Shown here piece by piece: positions 47,480 to 56,556 of a stretch of DNA of 64,000 bases (the stretch's first letter is position 1; each line of letters begins with the position of its first letter). This DNA is from Methylobacterium sp. 10. Lineage in GTDB: Bacteria > Pseudomonadota > Alphaproteobacteria > Rhizobiales > Beijerinckiaceae. Location: NCBI RefSeq assembly GCF_000519085.1, contig NZ_KI912577.1, positions 2,423,331-2,487,330 of the forward strand, written 5' to 3'. Below the pieces are notes generated by a model that searched no databases, was not told the origin of the DNA, and was given only the letters and a program-made list of their open reading frames with translations. The position numbers and the translations under genes were made by a program.

Positions 47480-48349
47480 ATGACCGGATCCGTCGACGAA
47501 CTCCTCGCCTGTCTCGACCTCGCTCGCCTCGACGAGGACCTGTTCCGCGGTCAGAGCATCGAGACCGGGTGGTTCCGGGTCTTCGGCGGCCAAGTGCTGG
47601 GACAGGCTCTCGTCGCCGCCTCGCGCACGGTGGGGGCGAGCCGGCCACCGCATTCCCTCCACGCCTATTTCATTCTCGCCGGAGACCCGGCTGCGCCGAT
47701 CGACTACGCGGTTGAACGCATCCGCGACGGGCGCAGCTTCGCAACGCGGCGAGTCGTCGCCCATCAGCACGGCCGCGCGATCTTCACCCTGTCGGCCTCC
47801 TTCCACACCGACGAGGACGGGCTCGTCCATCAGACCGCCATGCCGGACGTACCGGGACCCGAGGCGTTGCTCGACGCCCCCGCTCTGGCCGCACAGGCAG
47901 GGCCGTCGATCCCGGCCACGATGCGTGCCTATCTCGGGCGCGCCACCCCGATCGCGCTGAGGCCGGTGGAGGTGCAACGGTACATGTCGCGCGAACCGCG
48001 CGAGCCCCGCTTCCACGTCTGGCTTCGGGCCGGGGCGCGCTTGCCGGACGACCCGGCCATCCACCGCGCCGTCCTCGCCTATGCTTCCGACCTGATGCTC
48101 CTCGATGCGACGCTGATTCCCCACGGCCAGACGGTGTTCGATGCCGCGATCCAATCCGCGAGCCTCGATCACGCCCTCTGGTTTCACCGCCCCTTCCGCA
48201 CCGACGAATGGCTGCTCTATGCGCAGGAGAGCCCAGTCGCCTCGGGCGCGCGCGGTTTCGCCAGGGGATCGATCTTCACGAGGGAGGGAGAGCTCGTGGC
48301 ATCCGTCGCCCAGGAGGGTTTGATCCGCCCGATCCGCGACGCCCCCTGA
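47480..48349 (+). CDS. tesB: Acyl-CoA thioesterase II
   Basis: This enzyme hydrolyses acyl-CoA to fatty acid and CoA. The 289-residue double-hotdog protein has FRVFGGQVLGQALVAA, PHSLHAYFILAGDP and ASDLMLLDATLIPHG. The ATG at 47480 follows AAAGG; an ATG nine codons upstream is the alternative. It is upstream of glnK-amtB on the same strand but separated by 283 bases that hold an independent nitrogen-type promoter. Confidence 0.92.
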   Translation: MTGSVDELLACLDLARLDEDLFRGQSIETGWFRVFGGQVLGQALVAASRTVGASRPPHSLHAYFILAGDPAAPIDYAVERIRDGRSFATRRVVAHQHGRAIFTLSASFHTDEDGLVHQTAMPDVPGPEALLDAPALAAQAGPSIPATMRAYLGRATPIALRPVEVQRYMSREPREPRFHVWLRAGARLPDDPAIHRAVLAYASDLMLLDATLIPHGQTVFDAAIQSASLDHALWFHRPFRTDEWLLYAQESPVASGARGFARGSIFTREGELVASVAQEGLIRPIRDAP

Positions 48350-48439
48350 GCCGCCGCAAGCTATGCTTTACGGACTGCCATTCTGCTCATGATATCGTCT
48401 TAATGACCGTTCTTTAGGCGATTGACGCGGAAAAATAGC

Positions 48440-48461
48440 ACGATCACGCGTCAGTGATCGT
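48440..48461. promoter_or_regulatory. Perfect inverted repeat upstream of the glnK promoter
   Basis: ACGATCAC and GTGATCGT flank a 6-base centre (GCGTCA). It is centred about 52 bases upstream of the -24 element, where an activator such as NtrC would bind. It is not a close match to the classical NtrC consensus, so its owner is uncertain. Confidence 0.45.
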
Positions 48462-48502
48462 TCACTTTGTGTGCAGAACGGGGAATGAAGAAAAGTTCCC
48501 TT

Positions 48503-48518
48503 TGGCATAGTCCTTGAA
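48503..48518 (+). promoter_or_regulatory. Candidate sigma-54 promoter of glnK-amtB
   Basis: TGGCATAGTCCTTGAA aligns with the RpoN consensus TGGCAC-N5-TTGC: the GG at -24 and TTG at -12 are in correct 10-base spacing, with A for the final C of the -12 box. It is 115 bases before the glnK ATG. NtrC/RpoN control of glnK-amtB is well known. Confidence 0.65.
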
Positions 48519-48632
48519 TGATGGGCGCCGATCGCTTGGCCATTCCGGCTGGTGCGAAATGCCGGATTGCCGGGCCGCGACGTAGATCGGGCCGGCGACC
48601 GGGGGCATCCAGAACAAAAGGGGGCGCCGCCC

Positions 48633-48971
48633 ATGAAGATCGTGATGGCTATCATCAAGCCGTTCAAGCTCGAGGAGGTCAGGGATGCACTGACCGGAAT
48701 CGGCGTCCACGGCCTCACGGTGACCGAGGTCAAGGGTTATGGCCGCCAGAAGGGCCACACCGAAATTTACCGTGGCGCCGAATATGCCGTGAGCTTCCTG
48801 CCGAAGTTGAAGATCGAGGTCGCCGTCGCGGCCGATCTCACCAGCAGCGTCATCGACGCCATCGCCGCCGCCGCCCGCACGGGCCAGATCGGCGACGGGA
48901 AGATTTTCGTCGTGCCCCTCGAGAAGGCCGTCCGCATCCGCACCGGCGAGACCGACGTCGACGCGCTCTGA
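48633..48971 (+). CDS. glnK: Nitrogen regulatory PII protein GlnK
   Basis: This trimeric signal protein reports nitrogen and energy status and blocks AmtB. The 112-residue protein shows MKIVMAIIKPFKLEEVRDAL, the T-loop with uridylylation target Tyr51 (IYRGAEY), and the B-loop TGQIGDGKIFV. It is 85 bases upstream of amtB, in the standard glnK-amtB pair. Confidence 0.97.
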   Translation: MKIVMAIIKPFKLEEVRDALTGIGVHGLTVTEVKGYGRQKGHTEIYRGAEYAVSFLPKLKIEVAVAADLTSSVIDAIAAAARTGQIGDGKIFVVPLEKAVRIRTGETDVDAL

Positions 48972-49056
48972 GCCAACGCCCCGGCCGGACGACGCTCCGG
49001 CCCGCTTCCTCCTTCCTTCACGTCATCATCGCACCGCGATCGGGAGTTCCGTTTCC

Positions 49057-50562
49057 ATGAAACTTCGCAATGCCCTTGCGCTCGGGATGGGAGGCGCCGC
49101 GCTGGCCCTTCTGTTCGTCGAGCCATCCCTCGCACAGTCGCCGACCCCAGAAGTCGTCGCGGCGCCGGCCGCCGCCGCGCCCGTTCCCAACAAGGGCGAT
49201 ACCGCCTGGATGATGGTCTCGGCCGTCCTCGTGCTCCTGATGACCGTGCCCGGCCTCGCGCTGTTCTACGGTGGCCTCGTGCGCACCAAGAACATGCTCT
49301 CGGTGCTGACGCAGGTCTTCGCCATCGCCTCCATCGTCTGCCTTCTGTGGGTCGCCTTCGGCTACAGCATGGCCTTCACCAACGGCGGCGGTCTCAACGA
49401 CTTCGTCGGCGGCTTCTCCAAGGTCTTCCTGAAGGGCGTCGACCCGTCCACCACCGTGGCGACCTTCTCCAACGGCGTCGTCATTCCCGAATACGTCTAC
49501 ATCTGCTTCCAGATGACGTTCGCGATGATCACGCCCGGCCTCATCGTCGGCGCCTTCGCGGAACGTATGAAGTTCTCTGCCCTGCTCGTGTTCTCGGTGC
49601 TGTGGGTCACGCTGATCTACTTCCCGATGGCACACATGGTCTGGTACTGGGGTGGTCCCGACCTCGTCGGCGACGCCGCCAAGGCCCTGGCCGCTGCCAC
49701 CGACGACGCCTCCAAGGCGACGGCACAGGCCGCTCTCGACGCGGTCAACGCCGATGCGGGCATGATCTTCAAGTGGGGCGCCCTCGACTTCGCCGGCGGC
49801 ACCGTCGTGCACATCAATGCGGGCATCGCCGGCTTCGTCGGCTGCCTGATGCTCGGCAAGCGCATCGGCTACGGCCGTGACCTCCTCGCCCCGCACTCGC
49901 TCACCATGACCACCATCGGCGCCTCGCTCCTCTGGGTCGGCTGGTTCGGCTTCAACGCCGGCTCGAACCTCGAAGCCAACGGCTCTGCGGGTCTGGCCAT
50001 GATCAACACCTTCGTCGCCACCGCCGCCGCCGCCGTCTCCTGGCTGTTCGTGGAGTGGATGCTCAAGGGCAAGCCCTCGCTCCTGGGCATGCTGTCGGGT
50101 GCCATCGCCGGCCTCGTCGCCGTCACGCCCGCCGCCGGCTTTGCCGGTCCCATGGGCTCGATCGTCCTCGGCCTCGTCGCCGGTGGCGCCTGCTTCATCA
50201 TGTGCTCCACGGTGAAGAACGCCCTCGGCTACGACGACTCCCTCGACGTCTTCGGCGTCCACTGCATCGGCGGCATCCTCGGCGCCCTGGCCACCGGCAT
50301 CCTGGTGAGCCCGGACCTCGGCGGCGTCGGCATCCCCGACTACACCAGCAAGCCCGGCGAACTCGCTGTCGGCGCCTACGACATGGCGGCGCAGCTCCTG
50401 GCCCAGGGTAAGGCCGTGGGCTTCACCATCCTGTGGTCCGGCATCGGCTCCGCCATCCTGTACAAGCTCGTCGACCTGACCATCGGTCTGCGCGTGACCC
50501 AGGACGAAGAGCGCGAAGGCCTCGACATCGCCGACCACGGCGAGCGCGCCTACAACTACTGA
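49057..50562 (+). CDS. amtB: Ammonium transporter AmtB
   Basis: This inner-membrane ammonium channel has 501 residues. A cleavable signal peptide (cleavage about SLAQ, residue 27) and an Ala/Pro linker precede TAWMMVSAVLVLLMTVPGLALFYGGLVRTKNMLSV. Visible hallmarks are FAERMKFSALLVF, the pore-histidine segments GTVVHINAG and DVFGVHCIGGILG. A 30-residue Ala/Asp-rich insertion lies in an outer loop (about 208-238). It is co-transcribed with glnK, and a terminator follows. Confidence 0.96.
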   Translation: MKLRNALALGMGGAALALLFVEPSLAQSPTPEVVAAPAAAAPVPNKGDTAWMMVSAVLVLLMTVPGLALFYGGLVRTKNMLSVLTQVFAIASIVCLLWVAFGYSMAFTNGGGLNDFVGGFSKVFLKGVDPSTTVATFSNGVVIPEYVYICFQMTFAMITPGLIVGAFAERMKFSALLVFSVLWVTLIYFPMAHMVWYWGGPDLVGDAAKALAAATDDASKATAQAALDAVNADAGMIFKWGALDFAGGTVVHINAGIAGFVGCLMLGKRIGYGRDLLAPHSLTMTTIGASLLWVGWFGFNAGSNLEANGSAGLAMINTFVATAAAAVSWLFVEWMLKGKPSLLGMLSGAIAGLVAVTPAAGFAGPMGSIVLGLVAGGACFIMCSTVKNALGYDDSLDVFGVHCIGGILGALATGILVSPDLGGVGIPDYTSKPGELAVGAYDMAAQLLAQGKAVGFTILWSGIGSAILYKLVDLTIGLRVTQDEEREGLDIADHGERAYNY

Positions 50563-50594
50563 TCTCGCCGAACCGCGAGATCCATCGAACCACG

Positions 50595-50628
50595 AGGCCC
50601 CGGTCGCCAGGCGACCGGGGCCTTCGTC
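50595..50628 (+). terminator. Intrinsic terminator of glnK-amtB
   Basis: Perfect 13-bp arms (AGGCCCCGGTCGC / GCGACCGGGGCCT) surround a 3-base loop, followed by TCGTC. It lies 32 bases after the amtB stop. Confidence 0.75.
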
Positions 50629-50725
50629 ATGTCCGCCACCGGGTTCGACGACGCGTGCCGGCATGGCCGGTCTTCCGGTCTTTCCCTTGCCGCATCGCCC
50701 CTTCGCGGGAGTACGGCGAGAATGT

Positions 50726-50797
50726 GATGCAAATGCAACATCCCGACGGCAAGTCCTGGAACAGGTCAAATTTGCCTATTAACTAGGCATTTGCATC
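50726..50797. promoter_or_regulatory. Inverted repeats upstream of the porin gene
   Basis: GATGCAAATGC (50726-50736) recurs inverted as GCATTTGCATC (50787-50797), 50 bases apart. Within the same region TGCCTATTAACTAGGCA (50773-50789) is a perfect dyad with 6-bp arms. The arrangement suggests two regulator sites, or a looped operator, controlling the porin 70-140 bases downstream. No known regulator motif is recognised. Confidence 0.5.
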
Positions 50798-50868
50798 AAA
50801 GTTGGTTTTGCGAAGCTCGGCGGGATTTGGCAACTTGCAAATCACAGAATAACTGGGGCTGAACTGCA

Positions 50869-51825
50869 ATGACACTGAAGCTGACCGCACTGGGGACTGC
50901 TGCTTCCCTCGCCGCTTTCCTGAGCGTTGGCACTGTCAACGCCGCCGATCTTGCCGCGCCGAAAGTCATGCCGGTGGAGGCGAAGGTCTCTGAACCGCTG
51001 ATCGGCTTCTCGTTCGGCTCGCGCTACCAGACGGATTATAACTTCCGCGGTGTGTCGCAGTCGAACCGCCAGGGCAGCTACCAGTCCTTCTTCGAGGCCC
51101 AGTATTTCGGCGGCTTCGCCTATACCGGCCTCGCCACCTACCAGACCCGCCTGCCCACGCAGCCGGACATGGAGTTCGATCTCGCCGCCGGTATCCGTCC
51201 GACCTACGGCAAGTTCGCCCTCGATCTCGGCGTGCTCTACTACTTCTACCCCAACGAGAAGCGCCTGCTGGGACCGGGCGGCGCGTTCCTGACCACCGCC
51301 AACACCGACTTCATGGAATATGCCGCCAAGGGCACCTGGACCGCGACGGATTCGCTGACGCTGGGCCTCAACGTGTTCTTCTCGCCGAACTTCCTCGGCC
51401 AGCACGCCAACGGCACCTACACCTCGGGTACCGCCGCCTACACCCTGCCGGCCGACTGGTTCTCGTTCCTGCCGGAGGCCTATTCCGGCGGCTTCTCGAT
51501 CTCGTCCGAGCTCGGCTACTACTTCCTGACCGCGGCCAAGACTTCGGCGACCGGGCAGACCGCCTTCAACCTCCCGAGCTACCTCTACGGGAACGTCGGC
51601 CTGTCCTACACCTACAAGAACATCGTCCTCGATGTGCGCTACCACAACACCGACCTGAGCAAGACCGACTGCTTCAACTTCACCGGCGACTACCGCGGCT
51701 TCAACAACGGCGGAACCTCCAAGTGGTGCAGCGATGCCGTCATCGGCTCGATCACCTTCCAGACCTCCACGGCGGCTCCGGGCATCTATGCCGAGCCGGG
51801 CGGCCTCATGAACCTCTTCCGCTAA
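50869..51825 (+). CDS. TorF-family putative outer-membrane porin
   Basis: This 318-residue protein has a signal peptide (cleavage about VNA|ADL, residue 25) and an amphipathic beta-strand pattern: SFGSRYQTDYNFRGVSQSNRQGSYQSFFEAQYF is the family's most conserved block. It ends with Phe-Arg. TorF proteins are probable outer-membrane channels of unknown substrate. The position next to glnK-amtB suggests a role in nitrogen-compound entry, which is inference. A terminator follows. Confidence 0.82.
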   Translation: MTLKLTALGTAASLAAFLSVGTVNAADLAAPKVMPVEAKVSEPLIGFSFGSRYQTDYNFRGVSQSNRQGSYQSFFEAQYFGGFAYTGLATYQTRLPTQPDMEFDLAAGIRPTYGKFALDLGVLYYFYPNEKRLLGPGGAFLTTANTDFMEYAAKGTWTATDSLTLGLNVFFSPNFLGQHANGTYTSGTAAYTLPADWFSFLPEAYSGGFSISSELGYYFLTAAKTSATGQTAFNLPSYLYGNVGLSYTYKNIVLDVRYHNTDLSKTDCFNFTGDYRGFNNGGTSKWCSDAVIGSITFQTSTAAPGIYAEPGGLMNLFR

Positions 51826-51846
51826 GCGCGAAGCTCAGCGACGGAC

Positions 51847-51882
51847 GAAGAAAGGCCCCGGAGCGATCCGGGGTCTTTCTTC
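51847..51882 (+). terminator. Terminator after the porin gene
   Basis: GAAGAAAGGCCCCGGA pairs with TCCGGGGTCTTTCTTC across a GCGA tetraloop, one mispair in 16. The stem carries its own T/A-rich base, so it can work in both directions. Confidence 0.8.
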
Positions 51883-51974
51883 GTTGGCGGTATGAATGAG
51901 AACTGGCCAAGCAGGGCGTGCACACGACCGAAAAAGCAGACATCTGTGCGGGCCGCGCTAACGATCTCTAAGCC

Positions 51975-51989
51975 TTAAACAGCCGTTAA
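51975..51989. promoter_or_regulatory. CtrA-type box upstream of ftsK
   Basis: TTAA-ACAGCCG-TTAA is an exact match to the alphaproteobacterial cell-cycle regulator CtrA consensus TTAA-N7-TTAA, 50 bases before the ftsK ATG. Confidence 0.6.
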
Positions 51990-52039
51990 CTCGGTCGACA
52001 TAGCGTTACCGGATCGTTTCTCCCTGCGTCTGGTCCCGT

Positions 52040-54811
52040 ATGCGCTCGCTCCGCCGTTCCGCATCGCCTTACGACACCTTCGTCGACAGCTTCAGGCCGT
52101 TCCTGGCCAAGCGGATGACGGAGATGGGCGGTCTCATCCTGTTCGCGGGCGCGACCGCGCTCACGGTCGCCCTGGCGACGTGGTCCATCGACGATCCGAG
52201 CATCAACCACGCCACCGACCGAGCCGCGCACAACGTGCTCGGCACCGGCGGCGCGGTGGTGTCGGACCTCGCGATGCAGCTCCTCGGCCTCGGCTCCCTG
52301 GCTTTCGCCCTGCCGCCCGCCTTCTGGGGCGTCCAGCTCATGCGGTCGCGGGAGCTGCCCCGGGGCGGCCTGCGGATCACCCTCTGGATCATCGGCTTCT
52401 TCGCCGCGAGCGCGGTGGCGAGCGCGCTTCCCCCCACCGCCCGCTGGCCCCTGCCCACCGGGCTCGGCGGCGTGGCCGGCGATGCCCTCATCCACACCGC
52501 GCGCCTCCTCATCGGCGCCATCGCGTCCCCGGCCACGGCCCTCGTCGGCTTCGCCTTCGCGGCGGTGGCGATCCTCTGCCTCACCGGTGCCTGCCGCGCC
52601 GGTGCGGAGCCGGAGGAGGAATCCTACGATCAGCCCGCTCCCTCCGCGTCCCACCAGCGTCCGCAACCCTCCGCCCGGCACGACGGCCGTTACGAGGAGG
52701 ACGAACCGAGCCTCGGTATCGTCTCCCTCGGCACCCTGGCGCATCTTCTGATGGGCGGAAGGACCGCCATCGCCAGACGGATTGCCGAGTGGCGTGCCGA
52801 CCGGGCGGCGGCGGCCACCGACCTCGCCTATGCCGGTGCCTCGCCGGCCCTGGCCGCACGCCGCGCCTTCTCGGACGGGGACGACGCGCCATGGTCAACC
52901 CATGCGCCGCTGGAGACGGGAAACCCGGCCAGAGGCGGCACCGCTCAGGCGGCTTCTCGGCCGGGTGGGGCGGGTGGGGCGGATCCCGCCTCGGCCCGCC
53001 GCGAGCCGGTCTTCGAGCCACAGCCCGTGACGGAGCCCCGGCCGGTCGCGCGCCGTCCCCTCCCGGAGCCGATCCTGCACGATGACGAGCCGGATGATGG
53101 CGGCGAGGAGTACTACGCTCCGAACGAGCCTGCCGAGTCCGTGCCGGCCCCGCGCTCCCGCGTGGCCCCGGTGGCACCGTCCCCCGCTCCGGCACCGATC
53201 CGGCGCGCATCTCCCGCACCGGCCTATGGCGCGGAGACCTATTCCCATCCCCCCCTCGAACTGCTCGGGGAGGCACCGGGCCTGTCCCTGGCGAGCCAGG
53301 TCTCGACGGAAGCCCTGGAGCAGAATGCGACCCTGCTCGAGGCGACGCTCAGCGATTTCGGCGTGCGCGGCGACATCCTCGCCGTGCGTCCCGGCCCGGT
53401 GGTGACCCTCTACGAGCTGGAGCCGGCCCCCGGCACCAAGTCGAGCCGCGTGATCTCCCTCTCCGACGACATCGCCCGCTCCATGTCGGCGGTCTCCGCC
53501 CGCGTGGCGGTGGTCCCCGGCCGCAACGCCATCGGCATCGAATTGCCGAATGCCCGACGCGAGACCGTGTATCTGCGCGAGCTCCTCGCCTCGGCGGATT
53601 TCGTCGAGACGAAGCAGAGCCTCGCCTTGTGCCTCGGCAAGAACATCGGCGGCGAGCCGATCATCGCCGATCTGGCCAAGATGCCCCACCTGCTGGTGGC
53701 CGGCACCACGGGCTCGGGCAAGTCGGTGGCGATCAACACGATGATCCTGTCGCTGCTCTACCGGATGAAGCCGGAAGAGTGCCGCCTGATCATGGTGGAC
53801 CCGAAGATGCTGGAACTCTCCGTCTATGACGGCATCCCGCACCTGCTTTCCCCCGTGGTCACCGACCCGAAGAAGGCGGTCATTGCCCTCAAATGGGCCG
53901 TGCGCGAGATGGAGGAGCGCTACAAGAAAATGTCGAAGGTCGGTGTGCGCAACATCGACGGTTTCAACGCGCGCCTCGCCGAGGCTCGTGGACGCGGCGA
54001 GATCCTGACCCGGACGGTCCAGACCGGCTTCGACCGCGAAACCGGCGAGGCGGTCTACGAGACCGAGGAGATGGATCTCAATCCGCTCCCCTACATCGTG
54101 ATCGTGGTCGACGAGATGGCCGACCTGATGATGGTGGCGGGCAAGGACATCGAGGGCGCGATCCAGCGCCTGGCGCAGATGGCGCGTGCGGCCGGCATCC
54201 ACCTCATCATGGCGACGCAGCGTCCGTCGGTGGACGTCATCACCGGCACGATCAAGGCGAACTTCCCGACCCGGATCAGCTTCCAGGTCACGTCCAAGAT
54301 CGACAGCCGCACGATCCTCGGCGAGATGGGCGCCGAGCAGCTGCTCGGCCAGGGCGACATGCTGTTCATGGCCGGCGGTGGCCGCACCACCCGCGTCCAC
54401 GGCCCGTTCTGCTCGGATTCGGAAGTCGAGAGCGTGGTCGCCCATCTCAAGCGCCAGGGCCGGCCGTCCTACCTCGAAGCCGTCACCGCCGACGATGGCG
54501 AGGACGACGACAAGGGGACCAAGGGCGGCGGGAAATCGGCCAAGGGCTCCATCGACGAGATCGAGGTCGACGGTGCGGTGTTCGACCAGGGCAGCTTCGG
54601 CGAGAGCGGCGGCGACCTCTACGCCCAGGCGGTGCAGGTGGTCATGCGGGACAAGAAGGCCTCCACCAGCTACATCCAGCGCCGCCTGCAGATCGGCTAC
54701 AACCGCGCCGCCTCGCTCATGGAGCGCATGGAGGTCGAGGGCATCGTCGGTTCCGCGAACCATGCGGGCAAACGCGAGATCCTGGCGGAGCCCGATCCGC
54801 ACGAGATGTGA
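52040..54811 (+). CDS. ftsK: DNA translocase FtsK
   Basis: This septal DNA pump for chromosome-dimer resolution and terminus segregation has 923 residues. The membrane domain has about four helices (about 30-50, 82-103, 110-135, 160-185). A Pro/Ala/Glu-rich linker (about 190-395), shorter than in E. coli, follows. The RecA-like motor has Walker A GTTGSGKS (about 554-561) and Walker [15 protein letters not shown]. The C-terminal winged-helix gamma domain ([33 protein letters not shown]) recognises polar DNA motifs. It is preceded by a CtrA-like box, consistent with cell-cycle control. Confidence 0.97.
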   Translation: MRSLRRSASPYDTFVDSFRPFLAKRMTEMGGLILFAGATALTVALATWSIDDPSINHATDRAAHNVLGTGGAVVSDLAMQLLGLGSLAFALPPAFWGVQLMRSRELPRGGLRITLWIIGFFAASAVASALPPTARWPLPTGLGGVAGDALIHTARLLIGAIASPATALVGFAFAAVAILCLTGACRAGAEPEEESYDQPAPSASHQRPQPSARHDGRYEEDEPSLGIVSLGTLAHLLMGGRTAIARRIAEWRADRAAAATDLAYAGASPALAARRAFSDGDDAPWSTHAPLETGNPARGGTAQAASRPGGAGGADPASARREPVFEPQPVTEPRPVARRPLPEPILHDDEPDDGGEEYYAPNEPAESVPAPRSRVAPVAPSPAPAPIRRASPAPAYGAETYSHPPLELLGEAPGLSLASQVSTEALEQNATLLEATLSDFGVRGDILAVRPGPVVTLYELEPAPGTKSSRVISLSDDIARSMSAVSARVAVVPGRNAIGIELPNARRETVYLRELLASADFVETKQSLALCLGKNIGGEPIIADLAKMPHLLVAGTTGSGKSVAINTMILSLLYRMKPEECRLIMVDPKMLELSVYDGIPHLLSPVVTDPKKAVIALKWAVREMEERYKKMSKVGVRNIDGFNARLAEARGRGEILTRTVQTGFDRETGEAVYETEEMDLNPLPYIVIVVDEMADLMMVAGKDIEGAIQRLAQMARAAGIHLIMATQRPSVDVITGTIKANFPTRISFQVTSKIDSRTILGEMGAEQLLGQGDMLFMAGGGRTTRVHGPFCSDSEVESVVAHLKRQGRPSYLEAVTADDGEDDDKGTKGGGKSAKGSIDEIEVDGAVFDQGSFGESGGDLYAQAVQVVMRDKKASTSYIQRRLQIGYNRAASLMERMEVEGIVGSANHAGKREILAEPDPHEM

Positions 54812-54820
54812 CGCGCGCCG

Positions 54821-55144
54821 TCAGGTGCGCGGCGCGAACAGGATGATTCCGGTGCCGACGAGGCAGATCGCGGCGCCGGTCATATCCCACCGGTCCGGCC
54901 TCTGGCTCTCGGCGAGCCAGAGCCAGAGGATCGAGGCGGCGATGTAGACTCCGCCATAGGCCGCATAAGCCCGCCCCGCCGCGTCGCTCTCCACCCTGGT
55001 GAGCAGCACGGCGAAGAGGACCAAGGACGCCACGCCCGGCAGCACCCACCAGGCCGACCGGCCGAGCCGCAGCCACGCCCAGAAGGCGAAGCACCCGGCG
55101 ATCTCGGCCAGCGCGGCGCCGGTATAGACGAGGGCGGTGATCAA
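54821..55144 (-). CDS. YnfA/UPF0060-family small membrane protein
   Basis: This 107-residue protein has four hydrophobic helices and the conserved [14 protein letters not shown] and [17 protein letters not shown] blocks of UPF0060. It is related to small multidrug-resistance transporters, but the substrate is not established. It is convergent with ftsK, with 9 bases between the genes. Confidence 0.9.
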   Translation of the reverse strand: MITALVYTGAALAEIAGCFAFWAWLRLGRSAWWVLPGVASLVLFAVLLTRVESDAAGRAYAAYGGVYIAASILWLWLAESQRPDRWDMTGAAICLVGTGIILFAPRT

Positions 55145-55464
55145 GAATTCGCTCCATCACGAAGGGGGCCGCGCGCCGCGTTCCCGTGCCGGTCATTCTC
55201 CCGCAGGGACGACGGCCCTCGAAGAGGCCGCTCGAGATGTTGTGCCACGGCATGACCTCCTCCTGAAGTTCCGCATAGCGCCCTCGAAGAAGAGCTCCAA
55301 AACCCACCGAGCGAACCGAAGGGCTGCCTCGAAGCCCTTTGCTCGAGCAAAGGGCACCGCAGGACGAGCTGATCTCCTGGGATAGTCGACTCAGGCGGAT
55401 GATCGACTTCGGCAGACGATAGATTAGGGCATGACCATCCGCCGAGACATCCGATCGAACCTCC
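55145..55464. other. 320-base gap with a palindromic repeat
   Basis: No gene is seen. It contains a perfect 22-base palindrome (55334-55355) and flanking CTCGAAG-type words that resemble degenerate Rhizobiales intergenic repeats. Confidence 0.45.
55334..55355. repeat. Perfect 22-base palindrome
   Basis: GCCCTTTGCTC is followed directly by its reverse complement GAGCAAAGGGC. It is flanked by GAA on one side and ACCGCAGGA on the other, reminiscent of TCCTGAGGTGC...CTCGAAGGA repeats of Rhizobiales genomes; that family match is from memory. Confidence 0.65.
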
Positions 55465-56502
55465 TCAGTCCACGCTGAAGCGATAGGTCGTCGTCGCCGC
55501 GAAAAGCTCGCCGGGACGAAGCACCGTAGAGGGAAACTGTGCTTGGTTCGGTGCATCGGGAAACCCCTGCGCCTCGAAACAGACCGCATCGCCGGACCGG
55601 TACAGCTGCCCGCCGGACCCGACCACCGTGCCGTCGAGCATGTTGGCGGTGTAGAGTTGCAGGCCCGGCTGGGTGGTGGCGACGTCGAGCCTCCTCCCGC
55701 TCGACGGATCGAGAGCGGAGGCCGCGTGCCGCAAGGGACCGGGGTCACGCAGGACGAAGGTGTGGTCGTAGCCGTGCGCCAGGGCAAGTTGCGGATCCGC
55801 GTCGCGGATGCGGGTGCCCAGGGCTTCGGGCTCGCGGAAATCGAAGGCCGTGCCCGCCACGGGCCTGATCTCCCCCGTGGGGATCTGCCCGGCATCGGTG
55901 GGGAGGTAATGGTCTGCCGCGATCGCGACGCGGTGCCGCATCACGTCGCCGGAGCCCTCGCCGGATAGGTTGAAGTAGCTGTGATTGGTCAGGTTGACGA
56001 TGGTCGGCCGGTCGGTCCAGGCCGTGTAGTCGATCCTCAGGGTCTCCTCGTCGCTGAGTGTATAGGCAACCTCGACATCGAGATTGCCGGGAAAGCGCTC
56101 CTCGCCGTCGATCGAGCGATAGGCGAGGACCAGGGACGCGTCGTCCGCCCGGATGACCCGCCAGATGCGCCGGTCGAACCCGCTCGTCCCGCCATGCATG
56201 GTGCTGCCGCCGGCATTGAGCGGCAGCTGGTAAGCGCGTCCGTCGAGGCTGAAGCGTCCTCCGGCGATGCGGTTGGCGTAGCGGCCGATGATGGCGCCGA
56301 AATGAGCGTCGCTGGCCTCGTAGCCCGCCACGTCACGGGCGCCGAGGACGACGTTGGTCCAGTTGCCCTCGCGGTCGGGCGTATCGATCCCGCTGATCAC
56401 GCCGCCGTAATCGAGGATGTCGACACGCAGGCGGGGCCGGACGAGCCTGTATCGCGAGACGGGGCTCCCGTCCTTCATCCGTCCGAAGGTCTGTGCTGCC
56501 AT
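55465..56502 (-). CDS. galM: Aldose 1-epimerase (galactose mutarotase)
   Basis: This enzyme interconverts alpha and beta anomers of aldoses. The 345-residue protein has FGAIIGRYANRIAGGRFSLDG, LNAGGSTMHGG, TNHSYFNLSG (catalytic His), HGYDHTFVL and FEAQGFPDAPNQ (catalytic Glu). The ATG at 56502 is preferred to an in-frame TTG 13 codons upstream. It is downstream of the ABC exporter on the same strand, 54 bases away, with no obvious functional link. Confidence 0.93.
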   Translation of the reverse strand: MAAQTFGRMKDGSPVSRYRLVRPRLRVDILDYGGVISGIDTPDREGNWTNVVLGARDVAGYEASDAHFGAIIGRYANRIAGGRFSLDGRAYQLPLNAGGSTMHGGTSGFDRRIWRVIRADDASLVLAYRSIDGEERFPGNLDVEVAYTLSDEETLRIDYTAWTDRPTIVNLTNHSYFNLSGEGSGDVMRHRVAIAADHYLPTDAGQIPTGEIRPVAGTAFDFREPEALGTRIRDADPQLALAHGYDHTFVLRDPGPLRHAASALDPSSGRRLDVATTQPGLQLYTANMLDGTVVGSGGQLYRSGDAVCFEAQGFPDAPNQAQFPSTVLRPGELFAATTTYRFSVD

Positions 56503-56556
56503 GCCGGCATCCGTTTCGCGCGAGGAGTCGTCGGGCCTCAACGCGCGGAATGCAAA

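Larger units (their letters stand above)
50563..50868. other. 306-base region between amtB and the porin, with terminator and dyads
   Basis: It contains the amtB terminator and an AT-richer segment (50725-50850) with several inverted repeats, described separately. No gene is seen. Confidence 0.6.

Noticed and set aside
47142..47648. N-terminal 169-codon extension of UbiH that would turn the minisatellite into an Asn/Ala/Arg/Leu repeat protein domain
   Set aside because: UbiH homology begins at 47141 with a good ribosome-binding site. The extension also runs antisense into tesB.
49018..50769. A 583-codon open frame on the minus strand
   Set aside because: Antisense to amtB; low-complexity Asp/Glu/Gly/His composition.
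50800..50850. A second sigma-54 promoter before the porin
   Set aside because: TGG...TGC words are present, but the spacing is too short or too long for RpoN.
52895..54802. A 635-codon open frame on the minus strand
   Set aside because: Antisense to ftsK; the plus strand shows Walker motifs and the gamma domain.
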